Below are positions 7,397-14,150 of a DNA stretch of 30,911 nucleotides, piece after piece. A model generated the notes under the pieces. It saw nothing but the letters and a program-made list of their open reading frames with translations. It was not told the DNA's origin and did not search any database. Each line of letters begins with the position of its first letter. Within the stretch, counting starts at the first letter, position 1. This stretch comes from JBBAEV01 sp041655735. Its GTDB lineage: Bacteria; Bacillota_I; Bacilli_A; RF39; UBA660. The DNA is taken from NCBI GenBank assembly GCA_041655735.1, contig JBBAEV010000009.1, positions 1 through 30,911 of the forward strand, given 5' to 3'. A program made the position numbers and the translations under genes.

Positions 7397-7582
7397 ATGC
7401 ATATGATAAATTTAAATTATAATATTAAGTTATTATGTACTGTAAATGAAAAAAGTACAAATATCAAACATTATTTACAAAACATCAATAAAAATGTTAA
7501 AATATTAATAGTAGTTGGGCCTGAATGTGGCTTTATTATAGAAGAGGAAACACTTTTTTATAATGAATGTTATAAAATATGA
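7397..7582 (+). pseudogene. Decayed fragment of rsmE (16S rRNA m3U1498 methyltransferase)
   Basis: A 61-codon open stretch encodes VNEKST, then VKILIVVGPECGF and EEE. This matches the C-terminal knot core of RsmE, where GPEGGF followed by acidic residues is the cofactor-binding signature. The second Gly of GPEGG is Cys here. The N-terminal two-thirds and the terminal part (normally a serine- and arginine-containing LGxRILRxETA-like motif) are absent. In many Firmicutes dnaJ is followed by prmA, rsmE and mtaB, so a residue of rsmE between dnaJ and mtaB is in the expected place. I read it as a gene relic; a short expressed protein is the alternative. There is no good ribosome-binding site before the ATG. 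Confidence 0.7.
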
Positions 7583-7599
7583 GTTAATGGAGTGATAAT

Positions 7600-8319
7600 A
7601 TGAAAGAGATAAGGGTTTTTTTCATAACTATAATTGACAATATTAAAAATTTTTATAATGGGTTAGATTCAAATGAAAGGATATTACTTTATTTTATAAT
7701 AGCCTTAATAGTAGTTATACTTTTTTTAATAGGGTTACTTGAGATAAAAACTAAAACAATAAAAAATAAGAAAAAAATATTAAAAGAAAAAAGGGATGGT
7801 TCATTACAAACCCAACAACCTCTATTAATCGAAGATAAAAAGGGAGAACCTACTGAACAAGATGAAGTTCAAAAAAAGTTAGAAGATAGTAATAAAATAG
7901 ATCTAGAAAAAATACAGAAACAATTAGAAGAAGATGCAAAAACAAAAAGTATTAACTTAACTTCATTTGAAAAAGAACAGGAAGAAACAGCTATTATAAG
8001 CTATGATGAATTAAAAAGAAACGCTGAAAGAGAAAAACCAGTAAGTTTAAATGATATGGTAATGAGTATTCAAAAAAGAAATGAAGTAGAAGAAGCAGAA
8101 AATCAAACAGAAAAAAAAGAAAAATATAAACCATCCCCATTTATTTCACCAATATATGGAATAGAAAAAGAATCAATTGAAGAAAAAGAGGAAACTATAC
8201 TTGAGGAAAAAACCGAAAGTTTAGAACAAACATTAAATATTGAACCAATTTCACAGGAAATTAAAAAGAATGATGAATTTCTCAAAGCATTAAAAGACTT
8301 TAGGAGAAACTTGGAGTAA
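7600..8319 (+). CDS. Single-pass membrane protein with long charged tail, unknown
   Basis: A 239-residue protein that I cannot assign to a family. A short N-terminus is followed by one hydrophobic helix at about 27-47, a basic stretch (KTIKNKKKILKEKRDG), then about 180 residues very rich in Glu, Lys and Gln with low complexity, probably helical or disordered and cytoplasmic. The ATG is behind GGAGTG. It sits 16 bases before the pilin-RCC1 gene and is probably co-transcribed with it, so it may help that protein's membrane assembly; this is inference from position only. The pair occupies the slot where prmA-rsmE would be expected. Confidence 0.75.
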   Translation: MKEIRVFFITIIDNIKNFYNGLDSNERILLYFIIALIVVILFLIGLLEIKTKTIKNKKKILKEKRDGSLQTQQPLLIEDKKGEPTEQDEVQKKLEDSNKIDLEKIQKQLEEDAKTKSINLTSFEKEQEETAIISYDELKRNAEREKPVSLNDMVMSIQKRNEVEEAENQTEKKEKYKPSPFISPIYGIEKESIEEKEETILEEKTESLEQTLNIEPISQEIKKNDEFLKALKDFRRNLE

Positions 8320-8338
8320 ACTATGGGAGTAAACTATG
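8313..8338 (+). repeat. 13-bp perfect tandem duplication at the pilin start
   Basis: GGAGTAAACTATG occurs twice head to tail (8313-8325 and 8326-8338). Each copy carries a ribosome-binding site and an ATG. The first copy also contains the stop of the upstream gene. The first ATG (8323) opens a 7-codon mini-frame, and the second (8336) starts the pilin-RCC1 protein. Confidence 0.9.
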
Positions 8339-9820
8339 AAAAATAATAATGGGTTTACATTGATTGAATTACTTACGGTGCTGGTAGTATTAGCTTTAAT
8401 ATTAATAATAGCAATCCCTAAAATAGGTGACATTATAACGAATTCAAGGGAAAAAGCATATCGAATAACAATAAAGCAAATAGAAAGCGCAACTCAAAAA
8501 TATTTATTTTCAAATTTTGATAATAGTTCAATTAGAAGTGGAGATTTTATTGAAATATCATTACAGGATTTAAAGACAAAAAAATTTTTAGATAGGACTA
8601 TAAAAAATCCTAGAAATAATAAAAATATAGAAAATTCAAAAAAAGTTGTTGTTGAAAATGTTAATGGAAAATTAATATACAATGTTATTATCGATAATCA
8701 AATTACTGTTTTTGATGGTGGAAAATATCATATTATTACAGCTGGCTATTACAACGGTTTATATGGATGGGGCTCTAATGAAAATAATGAACTTTCTCCT
8801 GATGGAGGAGAGTATGTGACTACACCAATTAATATTGATAAAGATAATACTTATTTAAATAATGAGAGAGTTATTGATATTGCCTCTTGTTATGCTAATA
8901 ATATAGTATTAACTGAATCTAATAAAGTATATATATGGGGAGTTAATAATGAAGGCCAATTAGGAACCGGAAATTATGATGCCCAATTAACTCCCTATAA
9001 TATTACTTCATCATTTAATGGAGATGTAATAATAGATGTTGAATGTGGCGAAGAAAGTTCGTTTGCCATAACAGAGGAAAATGATCTGTATGTATGGGGT
9101 TATAATAGTTACGGATTATTAGGAGGAAATGATGATGATGAAATATTATCTCCCGTTAAGGCAACTGCTACCTCAGGATATCAACAATATAATTTAAAAA
9201 TTAAAAAGGTAGCTGCAACTTCTGAATCAGCAGTATATATAACAACAGACAATAAAGTTTATAGTATTGGTGAGAATGTCGAAGGGCAGTTAGGGAATGG
9301 GACAACTATTAGTACAGATAAAAAAGTAAATATAACATCTAGTTTTGATAGTCCAATTACTAAAATATCAGCTGGCCGCGATCATTTTATTGCATTAACT
9401 GAAAATGGTGAAATATATACATGGGGTGGTAATAGTTATGGACAAATAGGTAATAATACAACAAACAATCAATTAATACCGCTAAAAATAAATATTGAAG
9501 ACAAATTAATATATACTATATCAGCTGGATATTATCATTCAGGTGTAGTAACAACAACAGGTGAAGTATATATGTTTGGTAATAATGATTATGGACAACT
9601 TGGAAATAATACCCGAATTAATCAACTTACACCAATAAATATATCAGAATACTTTAATGGTGAAAAAATAAAAAAAATATCATTATCTTATAGAAATTCT
9701 TATGCACTATCATATGATAATAATTTTTATGCTTGGGGAAGAAATAGTGAATATGGAGCTGTTGGAAATGGTTCCGATAAACATCAATTAACACCAACAA
9801 TAATAAATATAATCAAATAA
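8336..9820 (+). CDS. Type IV prepilin-like N-terminus fused to a seven-bladed RCC1 propeller
   Basis: A 494-residue protein. The N-terminus MKNNNGFTLIELL is a textbook class III signal: cleavage after Gly6, mature Phe1 and Glu5, then a hydrophobic helix to about residue 30 and an amphipathic helix to about 60. From about residue 130 there are seven repeats of roughly 50 residues with RCC1 features (for example VYIWGVNNEGQLG, IYTWGGNSYGQIG, VYMFGNNDYGQLGNN, each followed by a TP-like turn), enough for a full beta-propeller. A prepilin peptidase would be needed to process it; none is in this window. A surface-exposed pilus or pseudopilus tip, or a membrane-anchored binding propeller, are possible roles. 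Family calls are strong; the function is unknown. Confidence 0.9.
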   Translation: MKNNNGFTLIELLTVLVVLALILIIAIPKIGDIITNSREKAYRITIKQIESATQKYLFSNFDNSSIRSGDFIEISLQDLKTKKFLDRTIKNPRNNKNIENSKKVVVENVNGKLIYNVIIDNQITVFDGGKYHIITAGYYNGLYGWGSNENNELSPDGGEYVTTPINIDKDNTYLNNERVIDIASCYANNIVLTESNKVYIWGVNNEGQLGTGNYDAQLTPYNITSSFNGDVIIDVECGEESSFAITEENDLYVWGYNSYGLLGGNDDDEILSPVKATATSGYQQYNLKIKKVAATSESAVYITTDNKVYSIGENVEGQLGNGTTISTDKKVNITSSFDSPITKISAGRDHFIALTENGEIYTWGGNSYGQIGNNTTNNQLIPLKINIEDKLIYTISAGYYHSGVVTTTGEVYMFGNNDYGQLGNNTRINQLTPINISEYFNGEKIKKISLSYRNSYALSYDNNFYAWGRNSEYGAVGNGSDKHQLTPTIINIIK

Positions 9821-9876
9821 TTTTTATCTGATTACATTCATATTTCTCCTTATTATTTTTCAAGAAAGGAGACAAC

Positions 9877-11169
9877 ATGAAAGTAGCATTTTATACCCTT
9901 GGATGTAAGGTAAATATATATGAAACAGAAGTTATGAAAGAATTATTTAAACAAAAAAATTATAAAATAGTAGAATTTGATAAAAATGCAGATGTTTATG
10001 TTATTAATACTTGTACTGTTACTAATAATAGTGACAATAAAAGTAAGAAATATATTAGACGAGCAATTAGAAACAACCCTAATGCGATAATTGTTGTTGT
10101 AGGGTGTTTACCTCAAATAAATAAAAAAGAAATAGAAAATATAGAAGGTGTAGATATAATAATTGGTAATAAAGATAAAACTAAAATTGTAGACTATATA
10201 AATGATTATTCAAGAACTAAAAAACAAATAACAAAAATTTATGATTTAAAAAACATTTGCTTTGAAGATATGTGTTTGTCCAACTATAATAATAAAACAA
10301 GAGCTATTGTTAAAATACAAGATGGTTGCAATAATTATTGCTCATATTGTATTATTCCATATGTTAGGGGGAGTATTAGATCAAAGAAAAAAGAAAATGT
10401 TATTAGTGAAATAAAAAAATTAGTAAATAATGGATATATAGAAATAGTGTTAACTGGCATTCATACTGGAAGTTATGGACAAGATATTAATGAATATGAT
10501 TTTGCTGATTTACTAGAAGAAATAGAAAGAATAGAAGGATTAAAAAGAATTAGAATATCATCAATTGAAATAACTGAAATAACTCCTAAAGTTATTAATA
10601 TAATGAAAAATAGTGATAAAATAGTAAATCATTTACATATTCCACTCCAATCAGGATCTAATACTGTATTAAAAAGAATGAATCGTAAATATAATAAAAA
10701 GTACTTTTATAAAAAAATTAAAGAATTAAAAAAAGTATTTAACGACTTATCAATTACTACTGATGTTATAATAGGATTCCCTGGTGAAACAACAAAAGAA
10801 TTTAAAGAAACATATAATTTTATCAAAAAAATCAATTTTTCTAAATTACATGTGTTTCCCTACTCTAAAAGAGAAGGAACAGTAGCCGCTAAAATGGATA
10901 ATCAAATAATTAATAATATTAAAAGCGATAGAGTTAAAAAAATGATAATTTTATCAAAAAAATTAGAAATAAAACATATGAAGAAACATGTAAATAAAAT
11001 TTTAGAAATAATACCCGAAATAGAAAAAGACGGATATATAATAGGACATAGTAGTAATTATTTAATGACAAAAATAAAGGGCAATAAGAACCAATTAGGT
11101 AAACTGCTAAAAATAAAAGTAAAACAAATACAGTATCCATATTGCTTAGGTGTTTACATAAATAATTAA
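9877..11169 (+). CDS. mtaB: tRNA (t6A37) methylthiotransferase MtaB
   Basis: Radical-SAM enzyme that converts t6A37 to ms2t6A37 in tRNAs reading ANN codons. At 430 residues it is normal for the YqeV/MtaB group. The N-terminal UPF0004 domain has cluster ligands Cys10 (LGCKVNIYETE), Cys46 and Cys77. The radical-SAM domain has Cys151, Cys155 and Cys158 in DGCNNYCSYCIIPYVRGSIRS, and a TRAM-like tail ends the protein. The LGCKVN opening and the position downstream of dnaJ favour MtaB over MiaB. It has a strong ribosome-binding site (AAAGGAGA) and follows the accessory pair by 56 bases. Confidence 0.93.
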   Translation: MKVAFYTLGCKVNIYETEVMKELFKQKNYKIVEFDKNADVYVINTCTVTNNSDNKSKKYIRRAIRNNPNAIIVVVGCLPQINKKEIENIEGVDIIIGNKDKTKIVDYINDYSRTKKQITKIYDLKNICFEDMCLSNYNNKTRAIVKIQDGCNNYCSYCIIPYVRGSIRSKKKENVISEIKKLVNNGYIEIVLTGIHTGSYGQDINEYDFADLLEEIERIEGLKRIRISSIEITEITPKVINIMKNSDKIVNHLHIPLQSGSNTVLKRMNRKYNKKYFYKKIKELKKVFNDLSITTDVIIGFPGETTKEFKETYNFIKKINFSKLHVFPYSKREGTVAAKMDNQIINNIKSDRVKKMIILSKKLEIKHMKKHVNKILEIIPEIEKDGYIIGHSSNYLMTKIKGNKNQLGKLLKIKVKQIQYPYCLGVYINN

Positions 11170-11259
11170 CCGCATTTCATCAAAAAATTAATAATATACT
11201 AATAGCAAGTAAAGCTTTTTAAAAAACTATTAGCCTGATAATATGTAAATAAAAATTGC

Positions 11260-11277
11260 ATAATATAGCTATATTAT
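11260..11277. repeat. 18-bp perfect AT palindrome
   Basis: ATAATATAG/CTATATTAT is a perfect palindrome in the 173-base gap between mtaB and the small membrane protein gene. It could be a dyad operator or a chance product of A/T richness. Confidence 0.35.
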
Positions 11278-11291
11278 TCTCATACTAAAAA

Positions 11292-11310
11292 TGGTATATT
11301 TAATATACCA
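11292..11310. repeat. Inverted repeat upstream of the small protein gene
   Basis: TGGTATAT and ATATACCA (11292-11299 with 11303-11310) flank a 3-base centre, ending about 32 bases before the ATG at 11343. It may be a repressor site or leader hairpin for that gene. The rest of the gap shows nothing I can name. Confidence 0.35.
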
Positions 11311-11342
11311 AATCATATTTTTATAGCTGTGAGGTGATAAAA

Positions 11343-11489
11343 ATGAAAGGAAAAATTCCGTACATATTAATTGGTGCCGGAATGGTTCTAGCCTACCAAA
11401 ACTTTAATGGTAAAATAAAGAATAAAATAAAAAGTTCAATGTCAAAAATGACTAATAGAACAAATAATAAGCTAGAAAATATGATGTAA
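11343..11489 (+). CDS. 48-residue YrzQ/DUF3918-like small membrane protein
   Basis: A short gene with a clear ribosome-binding site (GTGAGGTGATAAAA before ATG) and an immediate downstream terminator, so it is a complete unit. Residues 5-20 (IPYILIGAGMVLAYQN) form one short hydrophobic segment. The rest is basic and Met/Asn/Lys rich, with SMSKMTNRTN. This shape resembles the DUF3918 (YrzQ) family, which as I recall also sits directly upstream of the AI-2E-family permease gene yrrI in Bacillus. The family assignment therefore rests partly on position. Function unknown. Confidence 0.65.
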   Translation: MKGKIPYILIGAGMVLAYQNFNGKIKNKIKSSMSKMTNRTNNKLENMM

Positions 11490-11493
11490 ATGG

Positions 11494-11518
11494 ACCCTGA
11501 TTAATTTCAGGGTTTTTA
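11494..11518 (+). terminator. Terminator after the small membrane protein
   Basis: ACCCTGA pairs with TCAGGGT (11494-11500 with 11507-11513) around a 6-base loop, followed by a T-run. It separates the small gene from the permease. Confidence 0.85.
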
Positions 11519-11519
11519 A

Positions 11520-11548
11520 TTTACATTCAAAATAAAAAATGTTATACT
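11520..11548 (+). promoter_or_regulatory. Promoter of the AI-2E-family permease gene
   Basis: TTTACA (11520-11525), a 17-base spacer and TATACT (11543-11548) with TG one base before it (11540-11542), an extended -10. It lies directly after the preceding terminator. Confidence 0.7.
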
Positions 11549-11574
11549 ACAAATAGATTAGGAGGTATAAAGAA

Positions 11575-12720
11575 GTGTTGTTAAAAAATAATATTAATAA
11601 AGATAAAACTAAAGAAGTGTTATCATTAACTAGCCGTATATTAAAACTAGCTTATATAGTTGCATTAATTCTAGGAGTTTATGTTATAACTTTAATATTA
11701 AAAGAATGGGGTATTTTAGGCTTTCTATTAAAATTATTAAAGATATTGTCTCCATTATTTATTGGTATAATAATAGCTTGGTTACTAGATCCATTTGTTT
11801 CCTATTTGTCAAAAAAAGGAATGCGTCGAGGAATTGCAACAGCTCTGGCTTATTTACTTTTTCTAATTATTTTATATTTAATTATTAGTACTATGGTACC
11901 AATGATTACCGAACAAATAAATGATTTTGTTGGAACATTACCAAATATTATTAATACTGTAAAAGTTTGGATTAATAATTTATTTACTAATTTAAGTTCA
12001 AGTTCGACATATGATTTTAACGCTAGTAAATTAGAAATATTTAATTTTATTGAAAATATCGGAATAAATTTGACAGAAAACTTACCTGATTTATTTGTAG
12101 GAGCAGTAAAAGGATTATTTTCTACTGTTGGTACTGTTAGTATAGGATTAATTATAGGTTTTTATATGCTGTTTGATTTTAATAATATAAGTAAAAAATG
12201 TATTATTTTATTACCTAAAAAATTTCGTAAAGATGGTAGCGAATTATTAACAGAAATTAATACCTCATTACGTGGATTTGTTCAAGGAGTTTTAATAGAT
12301 GCTCTTGTTGTGTTTGTTGCCTCTAGTATTGTATTTTGGATTATTGGTTTAAAAGCTCCTTTATTGTTTGGATTGATATGTGGTATAACTAATATTATTC
12401 CATACGTTGGGCCATATATTGGTGGCGCTCCCGCAGCTCTAGTAGGATTTACTCAAAGTACTCCGACTGGTATAATTATAATAGTTATATTATTTGTACT
12501 TCAATTTATTGATGGTAATTTCTTTCAACCATTTATTATGAACAAAACAATGAAATTACATCCAGTAACAATTATTATTGGGTTACTAGTATTCGGCTCA
12601 TTATTTGGAATACTTGGAATGATACTTGCTACTCCGATAATTGCAATAGGGAAACTACTATTAATCTTCTTTGATGAAAAATATGATATATTTAAATGGA
12701 TAGAATTAAAAAGACAATAA
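11575..12720 (+). CDS. AI-2E family (PF01594) transporter, YrrI-like
   Basis: A 381-residue integral membrane protein with about eight hydrophobic segments. The family signature region runs from GFVQGVLIDA through the GLKAPLLFGLICGITNIIPYVGPYIGG stretch in the second half, which identifies the AI-2E permease superfamily. Members export diverse small molecules or ions, so the substrate cannot be told from sequence. The start is a GTG at 11575, 8 bases after AGGAGGT; a TTG follows directly as an alternative. In Bacillus yrrI precedes alaS, as here, but a T-box and two kinase genes lie between. No terminator is seen before the T-box. Confidence 0.88.
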   Translation: MLLKNNINKDKTKEVLSLTSRILKLAYIVALILGVYVITLILKEWGILGFLLKLLKILSPLFIGIIIAWLLDPFVSYLSKKGMRRGIATALAYLLFLIILYLIISTMVPMITEQINDFVGTLPNIINTVKVWINNLFTNLSSSSTYDFNASKLEIFNFIENIGINLTENLPDLFVGAVKGLFSTVGTVSIGLIIGFYMLFDFNNISKKCIILLPKKFRKDGSELLTEINTSLRGFVQGVLIDALVVFVASSIVFWIIGLKAPLLFGLICGITNIIPYVGPYIGGAPAALVGFTQSTPTGIIIIVILFVLQFIDGNFFQPFIMNKTMKLHPVTIIIGLLVFGSLFGILGMILATPIIAIGKLLLIFFDEKYDIFKWIELKRQ

Positions 12721-12721
12721 A

Positions 12722-12924
12722 ATGATGAAAAAGATTAGTAAAATATTAAATTATTATAGAGAGTTAGGATTTGGTGAAACCTAATATAAATTAATATTTG
12801 AAGCTACTTTGGAATGCGATTAATAATCGTCGGGCAATCCGTTATCAGAATTAAGATATGTATTTTATACATAAATTAGGATGGTACCACGAATATCTCG
12901 TTCCTATAGGAATGGGATATTTTT
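12722..12924 (+). promoter_or_regulatory. T-box leader, alanine specifier (GCU)
   Basis: The leader has the usual order: AGAGAG and a GGTGAAA loop of Stem I (12738-12780), a specifier context TTGAAGCTACTTT with GCT at 12803-12805, the T-box AGGATGGTACCACG at 12878-12891, and a terminator stem of 13 pairs (12892-12904 with 12909-12921, two G-U) ending in T's. Uncharged tRNA-Ala should stabilise the antiterminator and switch on the genes downstream. Although the next gene is a kinase, alaS is third in the operon and agrees with the specifier. Confidence 0.92.
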
Positions 12925-12940
12925 ATATAAAGGAGGATAT

Positions 12941-13501
12941 ATGGATTTTATTTATCGAAAGCCACTTATATATTTAATATATGGCAAAACAAATGCAGGT
13001 AAAAATGTGCTCGCAAATATAATTAAAGAATATTACCAAAATAAAAATAAAAAAGTAATAATCACAAATTTTACTAAATATTTAAAAATATATGCACAAG
13101 AATATTTAAATTGGGATGGTAAGGATGAAACAAAGCCTCGTTCTTTTCTTCAACAATTAGGCACAGAAATAATAAGAGAAAAAATAGATCCATTATTTCA
13201 TATCAATCGTACTTGCCAAGATATAGAGATATATTCTTATTTGTTTGATGTTATTATAATAAATGATGTTAGAATACCAGAAGAAATAAATATAATAAAG
13301 AAAAAATATAAAAACATAATTTCAATAAAAATATTAAGACCTGATTATAACAACAATCTAACAGAAGAGCAGAATAACCATTATACAGAAATAGCTTTAG
13401 ATAATTATAATAAATGGGATTATACAATTGAAAATAAAACATTAGATGAGTTAAAAAAAGATACTATAAAAATATTAAAGGAGATTAATAAAGATGAATA
13501 A
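12941..13501 (+). CDS. Deoxynucleoside monophosphate kinase-like P-loop protein
   Basis: A 186-residue P-loop protein. The nucleotide-binding loop near residues 14-22 reads YGKTNAGKN. A middle part with SFLQQLGTEIIREKIDPLF and a later IINDVRIPEEI resemble phage-T4-gp1-type dNMP kinases. The Walker A is unusual in having Asn where Thr or Ser normally follows Lys. The chosen ATG at 12941 follows AAGGAGGATAT just after the T-box terminator; an upstream in-frame start would lie inside the T-box. It overlaps cmk by 8 bases, which suggests translational coupling. A nucleotide kinase role fits its neighbour, but the substrate is uncertain. Confidence 0.7.
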   Translation: MDFIYRKPLIYLIYGKTNAGKNVLANIIKEYYQNKNKKVIITNFTKYLKIYAQEYLNWDGKDETKPRSFLQQLGTEIIREKIDPLFHINRTCQDIEIYSYLFDVIIINDVRIPEEINIIKKKYKNIISIKILRPDYNNNLTEEQNNHYTEIALDNYNKWDYTIENKTLDELKKDTIKILKEINKDE

Positions 13502-14144
13502 AATAATTGCGATTGATGGACCAGCAGGAAGCGGAAAGGGAACTTTAGCTGCAGCTATAGCGGAAAAATGTAATTTATTAAATATTGATACAGGGGCAAC
13601 CTATAGGTGCCTAGCCCTAGCAATGTTAAGAAACAACCTGTCACTTGAAGATAAAGAAAAAATAATAGATTTATCTAGTAAAATAGATATTAAATTAACA
13701 ACTGATGGGAAAGTTTACTTAAATGCTGAAGATGTTACTGATTTAATTAGAAGTAAAGAAGTAACAAACATTGTATCTCAAATATCTAACACTCCAGAAG
13801 TAAGGTCAAATTTAATAAATATTCAAAGAAAGATGGCTAAAAAAAATGATGTGGTAATAGAAGGAAGAGATATTACTACTGTAGTTTTTCCGAATGCTGA
13901 TTATAAAATATATCTTGATGCTTCTTTAGAAGAAAGAGTCAAAAGAAGATTTAAAGAATACCAAGAAAAAGGTATAGAGATGAGTTATGAAGAAATATAT
14001 GAAAATATCAAAACAAGAGATTATAACGACATGAATAAGCCAGTAGGAGCTTTAAAACGAACTGATGATCAAATATATATTGATACTACAAATATGTCGA
14101 TAGAAGAAGTTATAAATAAAGTTTTAGAAATAATAAAAGGGTGA
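13494..14144 (+). CDS. cmk: Cytidylate kinase
   Basis: Phosphorylates CMP and dCMP. It is 216 residues, typical of the short bacterial form. The N-terminal P-loop is IAIDGPAGSGKGT. The substrate signature DTGATYRCLAL, the GRDITTVVFPNADYKIYLDA segment and the RR-containing lid are all present. It starts 8 bases inside the preceding kinase gene and ends with TGA 6 bases before alaS, so all three are read from one mRNA under the alanine T-box. No odd residues seen. Confidence 0.96.
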   Translation: MNKIIAIDGPAGSGKGTLAAAIAEKCNLLNIDTGATYRCLALAMLRNNLSLEDKEKIIDLSSKIDIKLTTDGKVYLNAEDVTDLIRSKEVTNIVSQISNTPEVRSNLINIQRKMAKKNDVVIEGRDITTVVFPNADYKIYLDASLEERVKRRFKEYQEKGIEMSYEEIYENIKTRDYNDMNKPVGALKRTDDQIYIDTTNMSIEEVINKVLEIIKG

Positions 14145-14150
14145 TTATAA

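Noticed and set aside
9877..11169. MiaB instead of MtaB
   Set aside because: The LGCKVNIYETE opening and the position after dnaJ fit MtaB/YqeV; MiaB typically opens with a TYGCQMN-like segment.
11211..11220. A shared AAGTAAAGCTT near 11208-11218 and 21720-21730, possible dispersed repeat
   Set aside because: Only 11 bases in very A/T-rich sequence with no extended similarity around it; chance is adequate.
11199..11233. CTAATAG/CTATTAG inverted repeat after mtaB as a terminator
   Set aside because: Stem of 7 A/T-rich pairs with a long loop and no T-tract after it; mtaB termination remains unassigned.
14142..14144. TGA codons as Trp (Mycoplasma code)
   Set aside because: cmk and ireB end at TGA where their families normally end, and Trp is encoded by TGG throughout, so the standard code applies.
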